Below are positions 31,957-42,069 of a DNA stretch of 50,927 nucleotides, in pieces. Numbering within the stretch: position 1 is the stretch's first letter; every line of letters starts with the position of its first letter. A program made the position numbers and the translations under genes. The notes under the pieces are model-generated. The model ran no database searches, had not been told where the DNA came from, and saw only the letters and a program-made list of their open reading frames with translations. The DNA is from Calcarisporiella thermophila CBS 279.70 (taxonomy: Eukaryota; Calcarisporiellomycota), in contig NW_027192237.1 in the NCBI RefSeq assembly GCF_041956535.1, positions 7,351-58,277 of the forward strand. Direction: 5' to 3'.

Positions 31957-33488
31957 TTGTGGGCTTGTTCTTGATTTTTTGGATTTAAAGCGCGTTCATT
32001 ATTTTTGATAGAATATGACAATTTGAATATGATAAATATCTATTGCAATTTTGAATTGATTTCAATTTGATGTATATATATTTTGATAATCAATGAAGCA
32101 CATTTGCACGCTTCCAGTAATACACGCTCATGGGAAGGAACACAGGTTCCAACTGGCAGAGTATTTTCAAACTTCAGCTAATGAGATTGATGTTGACAAT
32201 ATTTTGAGTTTAATTATTCAATCTGCTCATTGAATTTTTTATCATACTTCGTGCTAAGAAAACTTGTGGAAAAAAGGGCACATACATTCAGAAAAAAAAA
32301 AACGGTGAACTTGGCATCGCCTACTTGAATAATTCTATAACACTACCTTTTTGGTAGATATAATAAATATGGAAATTTAGTGAGGAACCATATAATAAAA
32401 CAAGGGAATTAAATACTCAAAGAAAACGATCTAATTATTTAATGGTCAAAAGATACTGTATGCTCTAAGATAAGCTGAGGATAATAATATATAAATAAAA
32501 GATAAAAATAAATATGGTCATGACTGGTGTCATTAAAGAAAGCTGAGCGGGTTTACGTCAAGGCTTAGAGAGATATTGCTCGAGTGGTTCGTCCCGCTAC
32601 AACTTCCTCTTGATTGGGCCGAGTATAGTCCTCGCATCTATTACTCTATGAGCTGCCATTCTCTCCATATACCACTTTGTGAGCGATGCTTAATATTCTA
32701 TTGGTTCATATGCACGAGAAGGACAAGAGATACAAGGTATGCACGAGGTAAAATCCATTAAGACGTGTTTTACAGCCATGAGTTCACTAATGACTTTTAA
32801 CTGTTGTCTTAAATCTTATTACCTACATATATGAAGTCGACCTCTTCTCTCTCTTCTTTCAATGTATATGAGTCGTCCTCATACTCTTTGAAAGGAGAGA
32901 GGAATTCTGTGCATAATAGCCAACCCTGATTCAACTACTTTTTCCTCCTACCCCTTCAAGAAGTCTCGAGTTGAGCGGATGGGGAAGGATACTGTTCCAC
33001 TAGCTTTAAGCGAAGAAAGATTCAGATTTGACCACAAAATAAGATCAAATTTATCTCGATTTCATTAATATACATACTGATTAAAAAAATGGAACACTTC
33101 GACAAAAAACATATTTCTTCATTTTTTCGAGCCTTCATGAAGAAAGGACACGGAATTGTCAGATTGTATTTTATTAAGCAAATTTCACAATGCTCTTGGA
33201 TGGGTTTACGAAACCATACAATTCTATGAAAGACAACAAAAAGAAATAGGCAAAAATGCTTGAGAAAGTTAAGATATTGTACGGTTAAACAGGGCATCTC
33301 TTTAAATTAGAGTGAGTAGGTAAATATAACATCCAATGGGTACTATGGCACGCAACAAAATTCATAAATATGAGTGCATAAAAAATAAAATATTACGGAT
33401 GGGAGCGTAGAAGCAAGAATAATCAAATGTCTTCACAAAGAGATCTTAATCATAAATAGGTCTCAAGTTATAAAATCGGAGTTTGGTA
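31957..33488. other. convergent intergenic region
   Basis: About 1.5 kb of AT-rich DNA between the 3' ends of the glycosyltransferase (+) and MFS (-) genes. Frames of 60-90 codons on both strands have no recognisable motif. A slightly less AT-rich patch at 32560-32770 is unexplained. Confidence 0.5.
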
Positions 33489-35276
33489 CTATACAGGAGA
33501 CATGTCTGACTCCTTCTCATTTTTCATACCTTCCTCGGCATTCAATGGCGTTGGAGTGGACGCGGCAGAAGCCTGTGGTGTTAATTCGATGTGTTTCAAG
33601 CCCAAGGTCAGTAAGATCATTATTCCAGTTAATGGCGTCATGGCGATGAAAACCTTGTGGAAGGCTTCTCCATAAGCAACACCAATGATTTTTTGATCTT
33701 CCGGTGACAACGTCGATATGAATTCAATGCCTTTGTTGGCAGTTTCAATGAGAACAGCGCCATTCGGTAAGCCAGAAAGGGACTCTTGAATTATATTTAG
33801 CTGGATGGCGCTAAAGATGGCAACGCCAATGACACCACCAATAGTACGGAAGAAAGCGATCAGCGTGGTTCCCGAAGACATGTCCTGCGGTACCAGCGTT
33901 GCTTGCGCAGCGATAATGGAAGTTTGGAAGGAGAAACCTGCGCCAATACCGCAAATGACAAGAAAACCGGCAGACATGCCGGGCGAACTATGTTGATCTA
34001 GGAGGATTAATAGGCCACTTCCGAGGGTGCTGATAATAGAGCCCAATAGGATGAAAGGGCGATAGGATCCCGTCTTGGAGACAACCATCCCGGATAAAGT
34101 AACGGTCAAAGCGAGCGGAATCAAGAAAGGGAGCAATTGTAGACCGGCTTGGATAGCCGATTCACCACGCACGGCTTGGAAAAAGATAGGAATGACGAAG
34201 ATCAGCCCAAAGAAAAATATGCCGAAGACAAAGGCAATGAGCGAACTGAGGGTGTAGTTAAGACTCCTGTAGAGCCCAAGTGGCATGATGGGCTCAACGG
34301 CCACCTTAGCTTCGATGAAAAAGAAGATGCCGCACAGGACAACACTAACGACATAGAGTGCAATGATCACAGCGCTATTCCACGCGTGAACATGGCCGCC
34401 CCACAGTGTCGCCAACAAAAAGCAAACCACGGCGCTTACAAAGGTCAGACTGCCAAGCCAGTCAATTCGCCGGAGTTTTGCCATGAACGATGTCCGTACC
34501 TCTGGAAGCACAAGGAATATCATCGTCAATATAATGCCCGGAACTACAAGTGGAACGTTGATGTAGAAGGACCATCGCCATGACACCTTATCGGTAAATA
34601 CACCACCAAGGAGGGGCCCAATAGCGCTTGCCAGTGCAAACATCATGCCAAACACACCCATATACTTGCTGGACTGCTGAACGCCAACCAGCTTCACCAG
34701 AAGGACCATCGGTAGGTCCATCATGCCGGCCGCGCCTATACCCTGGATCAACCGTGCGCCAATCAACATAGACATACTCTGCGCGGCTCCACTTATCACA
34801 GAGCCAACCAAGAAGATGGCCATCGAGAATAGATACGTGTTTTTTCCGCCAAAGATATCCGCTAATTTACCGTAAATCGGCTGCAGCGAGCTACCCGCCA
34901 GCAAATATACCGTAGCAACCCAGCTGACTGATTCAAACTCATGGAAGTCGTAGGCAATCCTCGTGAGTGCCGTTGAAACAATCGTATTGTCGAGAGCACC
35001 CAAAAAGAAAGATATTGACAAACTACCAAGCACGAGGAAAAGATCGCGACCACTAAGCGCATTTCCATCGTCGGTGCTGTGCATGGTGTCCGACTGTTTA
35101 ACATCGGCATGCTGATCAACCAATTCAGTTGATGGCAAAGACGCATCCGAAACCGCATCTCGCGGAAGGATCACCTCATCTTGAGACACAGATTTCACTT
35201 CACAAGACTCCGTTGAGCCGACCGAATCGAGCGTCGGCTGATCAACTTCCGCAGAGTGGCTCGGCGATGCTGCCAT
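33489..35276 (-). CDS. MFS drug/H+ antiporter, DHA2 (14-TM) type
   Basis: 595 aa, intronless. About 75 polar residues rich in Ser, Asp and Glu lead into the membrane part at GRDLFLVLGSLSISFFLGAL. The family signature after TM1 is LDNTIVSTALTRIAYDF. Motif A between TM2 and TM3 reads GKLADIFGGKNTYLF. The RLIQGIGAAGM segment and the long hydrophobic series up to ITLTLGLKHIE-like sequence near residue 560 fit 14 membrane helices. A short polar tail ends the protein. Fungal relatives export toxins and secondary metabolites using the proton gradient. Its place between the glycosyltransferase and the second synthase suggests export or self-protection for the cluster product. It is divergent from synthase 2. 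Confidence 0.9.
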   Translation of the reverse strand: MAASPSHSAEVDQPTLDSVGSTESCEVKSVSQDEVILPRDAVSDASLPSTELVDQHADVKQSDTMHSTDDGNALSGRDLFLVLGSLSISFFLGALDNTIVSTALTRIAYDFHEFESVSWVATVYLLAGSSLQPIYGKLADIFGGKNTYLFSMAIFLVGSVISGAAQSMSMLIGARLIQGIGAAGMMDLPMVLLVKLVGVQQSSKYMGVFGMMFALASAIGPLLGGVFTDKVSWRWSFYINVPLVVPGIILTMIFLVLPEVRTSFMAKLRRIDWLGSLTFVSAVVCFLLATLWGGHVHAWNSAVIIALYVVSVVLCGIFFFIEAKVAVEPIMPLGLYRSLNYTLSSLIAFVFGIFFFGLIFVIPIFFQAVRGESAIQAGLQLLPFLIPLALTVTLSGMVVSKTGSYRPFILLGSIISTLGSGLLILLDQHSSPGMSAGFLVICGIGAGFSFQTSIIAAQATLVPQDMSSGTTLIAFFRTIGGVIGVAIFSAIQLNIIQESLSGLPNGAVLIETANKGIEFISTLSPEDQKIIGVAYGEAFHKVFIAMTPLTGIMILLTLGLKHIELTPQASAASTPTPLNAEEGMKNEKESDMSPV

Positions 35277-36741
35277 GGTTATGATAATGAAGAGTATTTG
35301 GAATTGATCTCGTTACAGCGGTAATGAACTGTACTTTTGGAAAATGAATGCAATCTTTACAACACGATTCCGACAATCCTATCTAATAAAATATAATAAG
35401 TGGGACTTCGAAGAGATGTTGATTGGGAAAGGAAGATGGAATGTCGAACTAATCTGATTTTGAGGGGTAACCAAGACGTGACGCAGCGCGGGATGTACCG
35501 GTATTGCGACGAACTTAATTCTATTAAATAACTCTCGGGGTTCTCAAGCTATCTTAGCTCCTATCGCAGCTTCACAATATTTCAGAAAATTTAAGGTAAT
35601 AAAATCGACCCTGTGTAAACAGCAATAGAGGATCACCAAAAACTTATTGTATTAAAGTATGCTATTCGTCCGTGATGAACAACGATATCTTGAGTTTCAC
35701 GAATACCATTGTCCTTAGATAAGTGAATAATTATTGGATAAACTTATTATCAAACATTAATATTAAAATTAAAAACTTTAAATATAACTCAGTTTCCCTC
35801 TACTGTCCTATTGATCCATTTTGAGCACATTTTTCTTCACAACCCTAGCATTTTGTTACCGTATTGTAAACCAGCTCAGCGGATTGCGTAACCTACAAAA
35901 ATTTGTCATAGATTTGGACTCACTATATCACGGTCCTACCATATTCGCCTAAATCCCATAGAATATGTCGGAGCATCGCAATTGTTACCTCAAGATCTTT
36001 GGATCTTCTATCCTTCGACCACGATGTACAATCTAATAGGTGTTCGATATTGTATAAACTTTGCACAATAGGCATTAAGTCATTTTGTTGTGACTCACCC
36101 TACAAAAAATGTGCATGGTGAAAACAGACAGGATATGAAGATAGGAGGCAAGGAGAATATTTTGCGATTCTCTATAATTCTACTGTGATTTCTAAACTCT
36201 TCACCATGTTAAAATATTATACTAATTTAGAGAATCGCAAAAGTTCTCCAGGCCTCTTGTATGTTACTATATGTTTTCACCATATGCTTTTTTGTAGAGG
36301 TAGAAGCCTAAAATTTTAGGTTTAGCCATGTTTTGTGAATGACCCTACCGATATATGAAATATAATAAAATTTACACATCGGGGTGCGTCCGAACTATCA
36401 TTCACTTGCTTTACCATATTGTAACATTTTCTCTAAACTCTTGGCCGGGTCACCTATAGTCACCTAATTTGCCCCTTATATTAGAGATTAAGATAAAGCG
36501 CAAAATAACAAGCCAAACCCAGAGTTCACATTTTAATTTTTCTCCTACACTTGTTTTGCTTCTTCTTAACATTCTTAACGACGCGTGGTCTGTCAAAAAC
36601 TGCCACCTACTATTAAAGATCTCCATATCGACGAACGCAGTACTCTTAACCTCATTTAAGAAAAGCATCAGTTCTTCCAATAATTCCCACTAGCTAGTGT
36701 ATATTGTTGTTTTCCTATTACTCAATTGAATTTCGCAAAAA
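35277..36741. promoter_or_regulatory. divergent promoter region, MFS exporter / isocyanide synthase 2
   Basis: 1465 bp between two start codons facing apart. A MITE (36098-36300) sits inside, leaving about 440 bp to the synthase 2 ATG. Overlapping frames at 36450-36693 lie on both strands and look non-coding. No clear TATA box was picked. Confidence 0.5.
36098..36300. repeat. MITE in the synthase 2 promoter region
   Basis: About 200 bp. The left arm starts CCCTACAAAAAATGTGCATG and contains GGTGAAAAC and TTTGCGATTCTCTA; the right arm mirrors it, ending TTTTTTGTAGAGG. Arms of about 85 bp pair across a short AT-rich centre. The outer ends and the GGTGAAAAC and GCGATTC landmarks recur in the element at 40838-41289, so the two are one family. 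No clear target duplication was found. Confidence 0.75.
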
Positions 36742-38828
36742 ATGGTTGGAATCATCCCTACTCCCGATATTCAGCTAGGTCTTGAGTCTATTAAGTATCA
36801 GAATGCCGACCAGAAAGCTCACAAAATATGCGAAATTCTCGCCCGATATCGTATCTCCGGCCCAGTCGACTTGTTTGAACAAGTTGGTCGTCCCAAGATC
36901 CATGCCAAAGTGCGAAACATGATTTTGAATAGTCAGCCAGTAGAAATGATCCTTCCCGCATATCCCTTCAAGAGCCCCAATAGCACATATAAAGTGATTG
37001 GTGTTCATCCAGATAAAGCTGAGGAATTCTCATTAATCCACCTAAACGGACTTTGCCAGTCTATTACCGAAGTGTATCCAGGTGGCGCCAAGGTTGTTAT
37101 TGCCAGCGATGGACTTGTATACAATGGTAAGGTTCTTATACAATTTACATTAGGTGGTAGCAATTAGTAACATATTTTAACTCACGTGTTTCTGCTCGTC
37201 TTTTACAAAAATAGATCTCTTGAGCGTGTCTGATCAAGTGACTTGGAGGTATGATTTGGGCATCCGCGACATAGTAAGGAAACTCGACCTAAAGCATATT
37301 GAGTTTGTTCGCGCCTGCGAATTAATCGGTGAACCTGTTCCTCAAAGTGAAGAACAGTATATCGAGCGAATTGGCCATGTCAAGGCTCGACTTTTCAATG
37401 AATATCTTCCCGAGGATTATGACCTCGAGAAAAATATTCAAGAAGATCCCAATGCATTGGCTACTTATCGTGGTTATCTTCGTTTTCTCGCTCTCGATCT
37501 CAAGGGGGTCTTGGCCGGAAATATGGCAAAATCTGCTCAAAAGAAGGCGATCAAAGTTATTGCAAAGGAAATGATTAGACGCGGCAAGGTAAGCATTGGC
37601 ATGACAAGTGGATTGGTCGCACATTGATCTGGTAATCTAATATACGGTAAATATCTAAATTGAATGTTGTCTGGTAGTGCTTTGCAAAACTTATTGCAAT
37701 TAATTTCGCATCGAGCGTGCGGCTATCAATTCATGCCGCCGACAACACCGACAAACTCGCCATAACTTTGTTCCCTGGCCAGCATTTTGTAAAAAATCCT
37801 GTGACTCCTTGGCACAATACACCATATCAAGATGGAAATGCCACTTTTGCTGTGCTTCATCGCGAGAATATCTCAGAAAGCAATGTAAAAACACAAATTG
37901 TCCTGAAGGAAGACAAACCTTGGATTGTACGCGAGAATAACGACACATATGATTGGGAGAGAATGGATCTTAACTTTGAGCTCATGTACCCATGTGGTAT
38001 CATGATTTCACCCGTGAACAAGAATCAAGTATATAATCTCGTCGATGTCGACATGAAGAAAGTTCGACATCTCGCTCTCTCCAATTCTCCTGTCATTTTC
38101 CGTGGCTTCTCCATGCCCGCAGACGATGAAATCTTCCGCAAGAAAGCGGTTGAGCTAGGTGATGTTCAGATACGATCTTTTGAAGATATCCTAGAAGTTG
38201 AAGAAAACGCTGATTCCATTATAACTACGACTCGAGAAACTGTGCCATTCAATTTCGATGGTTGCTTCAAGATGAGCAAAAATGAAAAGGGAAAAATCGT
38301 TTCTCAGCCACCACTGTAAGTATCATCAAAGGCTGCAAAGCTAAACTCCCTTGCCATGACTAATCTAATTGACATTACTCTCGGATGAACACTAGATTCC
38401 AGATTTTCCACAGCAACTTTAATGCGGCCGTGGGTGGGTTGACTCTTTTCTCATCGTCCAAATTGTTCCTTAAGATGCTTCCGGAAGGCATATCTCTTGA
38501 GATGCTCAGTAAGCTAGAGTGGACCAGCAGTGGGTCTGCAAACGGTGATTTCATAGACACCCACCACAAATTACCACTGATCGTGCCCCACCCTGTGACT
38601 GGAGCACCCGTATCGCGCTTTCATGAGCCATGGCTGCAGTCTAAAACAAGCGGCAAACCTATCGATATTAGTATAGTAGGAGTCAACAAAGAGAAGAGCA
38701 AAGACATTTGCGAAAAGCTGACGGCCCTGTTTTACGACAGGCGCGTTTGTTATCGTCATCAATGGGAAAGTGGTGATATTCTCATCAGCGACACTATGTC
38801 CGTGCATCATGCACGTGCGGTATATTAA
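36742..38828 (+). CDS. isocyanide synthase / dioxygenase fusion, copy 2, dioxygenase likely dead
   Basis: Four exons (36742-37126, 37215-37588, 37678-38315, 38396-38828) give 609 aa. Introns are 80-89 nt with phases 1, 0 and 2, as in copy 1. The synthase half is open and keeps LPAYPFKSPN, LHLNGLCQSI, SDGLVYNDLL, RGKCFAKLI, VRLSIHAA and PVTPWHN. The dioxygenase half is damaged. The HxD iron motif reads FNFDG, so Asn445 replaces the ligand His while Asp447 stays. The protein also stops at SVHHARAVY, right after the distal His (603/604), and lacks the segment with the two arginines that bind 2-oxoglutarate. No downstream exon restoring that segment was found. Copy 2 may act as a synthase only or be decaying. 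It marks the right end of the cluster. Confidence 0.88.
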
Positions 38829-39072
38829 TGTGGTTCTTGTGAGTTATGATGTATTTACGTTGATTCAACTTAGTGAAGGAAGGAGGCTTAATTGAGGAGT
38901 TTATTTATTTTTTCTTGTCCATATATATTATATTTTTAAGATATCTATATTCGTATAAACTTCCATACTTTTAAGTGAGCTTGAAGCAATTTCGAAGATG
39001 AATAGTGTCCGTATTTTTAATTTAGCACTAAGCCTAGCGTATGCGACGGCTTAGTATAAATGGAATAGGCAG

Positions 39073-39236
39073 TCAGCAGTCCATGCTTCACGATGATGAG
39101 GCCGTTTTATTGGACAAATGAGCTACTTCCAGAGAAGTTTGCATAGAAAATTAAAGAAATTTAAAGAAAAATAAAAAAATCTGAGAATAATCAAGAGTAT
39201 AAAAGGCTGCCGTTTCCCAAGTGCAACTCCTTGGCC
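39073..39236 (+). repeat. left inverted terminal repeat of the DIRS-like element
   Basis: 164 bp from TCAGCAGTCC to CTCCTTGGCC, matching the reverse complement of 40417-40580 with very few differences. Confidence 0.85.
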
Positions 39237-39584
39237 GTTTTTTGAGCTGGCATACTTTCGTTTGAGAAATGGAGCCCTCGTTCACGCAAGCAACAAATCA
39301 GCACGCGAGTACTGAAGGATCTCTCTTGGCACTACTCTCTCCAGTGTCTATCCGCGAGAGCCATCAGTGGACGCCAGCGAACGATATAGCGGACGCGATT
39401 GGGCACAAAACACCATACGCACCCGAGTCCATCCTCACGTCTGAGGAGCGACAAGTCAATACGCACAGGGAAAATCGGCGGATTCCTGCCTTCTATATCG
39501 CTCAGCAATCGGGGAACTACAGACAAGCCATCCATCTCATCTCGATTCCATCGTCTCTAGATTCCTTAGGATAGTAGACAGATT

Positions 39585-40227
39585 AGCGCCCCCCTTAAAC
39601 CTGGCAGAAGACCCTATCGACATCACCCCGATTCTGGAACATCTCAGAGGAACGCCCAACACTGAACTATCCCTGCGCAACCTTACTTACAAGTTGGCAT
39701 GGCTCCTGGCGGTAGTCACCTTTCCTAGAGTATCCGCTCTAGCACGCATGGACCTTCAGTCGATCGCGGTCGACGTAACAATGATGAAGGGGAAGATAAT
39801 AGCACCGAAGGAAACGAGAAGAAATCGGCGCATCATAAAACCCTTCCATGTCCATCGATTCCCAGACCCCAACCTCTGTCCAGTAGAGTGTTTCATTGAA
39901 TATAGGAGGCGCTGGCAAGAGCAGGGTAAACTGCAACAAGGCTCAGAGGTATTCCTCTGCCCTGGAATTGCTCGCCCTGCCAGGCCCGCAACGATTTCGC
40001 GATGGATCAAAACAATCTTCGCAATCGCCTCACCCGACGCAAGAGCCCACGACGCGCGAAAAACAGGAGCCGCCCTCGCTCTACGAAGATTCAATGTAGA
40101 CACAGTGGTCGCAATAGGGAATTGGTCTTCCACCACTACTTTCGACCTATACTACCGCAGGGATAGAGCTGTAAATGCCGATATCTCGGGCGCGCTTCTC
40201 TCCTTAGGACTCGAGGAAGCGCGCTAG
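39585..40227 (+). pseudogene. DIRS-like tyrosine recombinase domain, N-terminally truncated
   Basis: The frame is open from about 39585 to the TAG at 40227. It includes LAWLLAVVTFPRVSALARMD with the first catalytic Arg, then HDARKTGAALALRRF with the HxxR pair, and GNWSSTTTFDLYYRR with the nucleophile Tyr. An intermediate CPVECFIEYRRRW segment is typical of DIRS recombinases. All four signature positions survive, but upstream sequence that would supply a start and the N-terminal region is deleted and replaced by the end of the gag-like frame. Crypton recombinases are similar; the terminal repeat plan favours DIRS. Confidence 0.75.
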
Positions 40228-40237
40228 GGCCCTCTGG

Positions 40238-40353
40238 ATCATCGTGAAGCATGGACTGCTGACGTAGTCCGCATTCTGTTTTAGCACTAAGCCTAGCGTA
40301 TGCGACGGCTTAGTATAAATGGAAAAGGCAGTCAGCAGTCCATGCTTCACGAT
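40238..40353 (+). repeat. internal complementary region of the DIRS-like element
   Basis: 40281-40353 repeats the left terminus 39022-39094 (73 bp, one mismatch seen). 40238-40282 repeats the right terminus 40557-40600 with a few differences. The fused right-end/left-end junction is what DIRS elements use as template to restore their ends. Confidence 0.8.
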
Positions 40354-40416
40354 CCCACCCCTAAATGTTTTTATTTTTTATTTTTTCTTATATCTCCCCA
40401 CCCCTCTTCTCGGGAG

Positions 40417-40580
40417 GGCCAAGGAGTTGCACTTGGGAAACGACAGCCTTTTATACTCTTGATTATTCTCAGATTTTTTTATTTTTCTTTAAATTTCTTT
40501 AATTTTCTATGCAAACTTCTCTGGAAGTAGCTCATTTGTCCAATAAAACGGCCTCATCATCGTGAAGCATGGACTGCTGA
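40417..40580 (-). repeat. right inverted terminal repeat of the DIRS-like element
   Basis: Reverse complement of 39073-39236; outer end GGACTGCTGA, inner end GGCCAAGGAG. Confidence 0.85.
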
Positions 40581-40837
40581 TGTAGTCCGCATTCTATTTT
40601 AATTTTTTTAGCGAGCATTGATTTATGAAGTTTTTACTCTATAGATACCTTATTATAACTGCGCCACAGTGAAGCAGCTGATGGATAGTTGTCAAAGGAA
40701 AAATGCTGCATTTTTATAAATCGATTTTTGATAATTTTACAATTGAAAATGGGCTATTTGAAAGTAATTTTAATGGAGTTCCAAACCTAGCGGTAAGGTT
40801 GAGAGCCCGATGCTCAATCGCGGGTTAATGTGAGAGA

Positions 40838-41289
40838 CCTACAAAAAACCCGCCTGGTGAAAACTGCTAGAAAGCGAATAGGAGCATGTAGAAAAGATGG
40901 AAGAGGTTCGCGATTCCCTAAATTTTTACAAACTTTTCACCCATTTTTCACGATATTAATAATGGGAGAGGAGTCTACAAATTANNNNNNNNNNNNNNNN
41001 NNNNNNNNNNNNNNNNNNNNNNNNNNNNNNNNNNNNNNNNNNNNNNNNNNNNNNNNNNNNNNNNNNNNNNNNNNNNNNNNNNNNNNNNNNNNNNNNNNNN
41101 NNNNNNNNNNNNNNNNNNNNNNNNNNNNNNNNNNNNNNNNNNNNNNNNNNNNNNNNNNNNNNNNNNNNNNNNNNNNNNNNNNNNNNNNNNNNNNNNNNNN
41201 NNATTATAGGGAATCGCGAACCTCCTCCATCTTTTCTACATGCTCCTATACGTTTTCTAGCAGTTTTCACCAGACGGGTTTTTTGTAGG
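40838..41289. repeat. MITE of the same family as 36098-36300, with a gap inside
   Basis: Left end CCTACAAAAAACCCG at 40838 and right end CGGGTTTTTTGTAGG at 41289. Arms of about 88 bp share GGTGAAAACTGCTAGAAA, GGAGCATGTAGAAAAGATGG and GGTTCGCGATTCCCTA. A possible 4-bp target duplication GAGA flanks it. The core 40985-41202 is N. Confidence 0.75.
40985..41202. other. assembly gap (218 N)
   Basis: A run of N inside the MITE. It lies exactly between the two inverted arms, so the hairpin itself may have blocked assembly. Confidence 0.99.
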
Positions 41290-42069
41290 GAGATGACTGG
41301 GAAAAGCGAGAGATTCATAGGGTAAATATGCCAGAAAAACTATTTATACAAAAAAATTGGCCACGTACAGGTTGCCGAAAAATAGTTGACGGAGACTGAC
41401 ATCTTATCGATATAAATCAAAAAATTAATAACTACCCTAGAGGAACGAGTGAGAATATTATTATAAACATATTTGTGACCTGCACTAATTTTAGGAATAC
41501 AAGCAAGTCACGTTTAAAAATGAGAAATAAATCGCCGGTGGAATATAGTTGATTATATATAAAATTTTTCAAGATGGCAAATAAGAGGACAATCAATTTC
41601 AACGGCTACAACTCGCTTCGCTTTGAATCGAGCACATTCAGACGATCCACCGTCTTATCAGGGGTGTCAGGAAAGACCAGCTGTACGGGTTTGCCGAGCC
41701 GATACCTGTCGCCCCTTGCCGGATATTAGGAGAGCGTGGCGGTGAGAATCATAGGCTCCTTGGTTGCTAGGATTAATGGCTCCCGTCCAGAGTGATCAAT
41801 CGCCACTGTGAACGAGAGTACATCACGTTCTTCATATTTCGGTGGAAAGTTTTGGATAACTCGCAGAGTGCTTTGCGGAACCAGATCAACGTCGTCCTGC
41901 TCCGTTGTTTACCGTCCTACCGCCTGCAAGCTCACCCGTTTAAGTTTTGAACCCAATGGTGCGAAGCCGGACACTGTTGAACGGGTCATTGGGATTGTCT
42001 AAGACACGTTGTTTAATGCCGCCGCGCAAATCGACTTGGTGCTTCGCCCCCTGAATTTCTAACACGCTG
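41290..42069. other. no gene recognised; probable decayed copia 3' region
   Basis: The left part is AT-rich with no clear frame. From about 41590 the DNA is less AT-rich, and minus-strand frames continue from copia integrase but with many stops and shifts. It is likely remnant pol sequence; no reverse-transcriptase motif was found. Confidence 0.4.

Larger units (their letters stand above)
39022..40600 (+). mobile_element. DIRS-like tyrosine-recombinase retroelement, internally deleted
   Basis: It has the DIRS ground plan: inverted terminal repeats (39073-39236 and 40417-40580, 164 bp each) and, before the right repeat, an internal region (40238-40353) that joins a copy of the right end to a copy of the left end. 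The first open frame begins at 39269 (MEPSFTQATNQHAS). A tyrosine recombinase lies at 39585-40227. Reverse transcriptase, RNase H and methyltransferase genes are deleted, which leaves a short derivative of about 1.6 kb. Related pieces occur at 3595-4370 and at the right edge of the window. Confidence 0.8.

Noticed and set aside
38829-38960. Extra downstream exon restoring the end of isocyanide synthase 2
   Set aside because: A GTATAT just before the stop could serve as a splice donor, but no frame downstream of possible acceptors encodes anything like the conserved arginine-containing tail.
39585-40227. Crypton rather than DIRS-like element
   Set aside because: The recombinase alone fits either, but the inverted ends plus a fused-ends internal region are the DIRS plan; Cryptons lack them.
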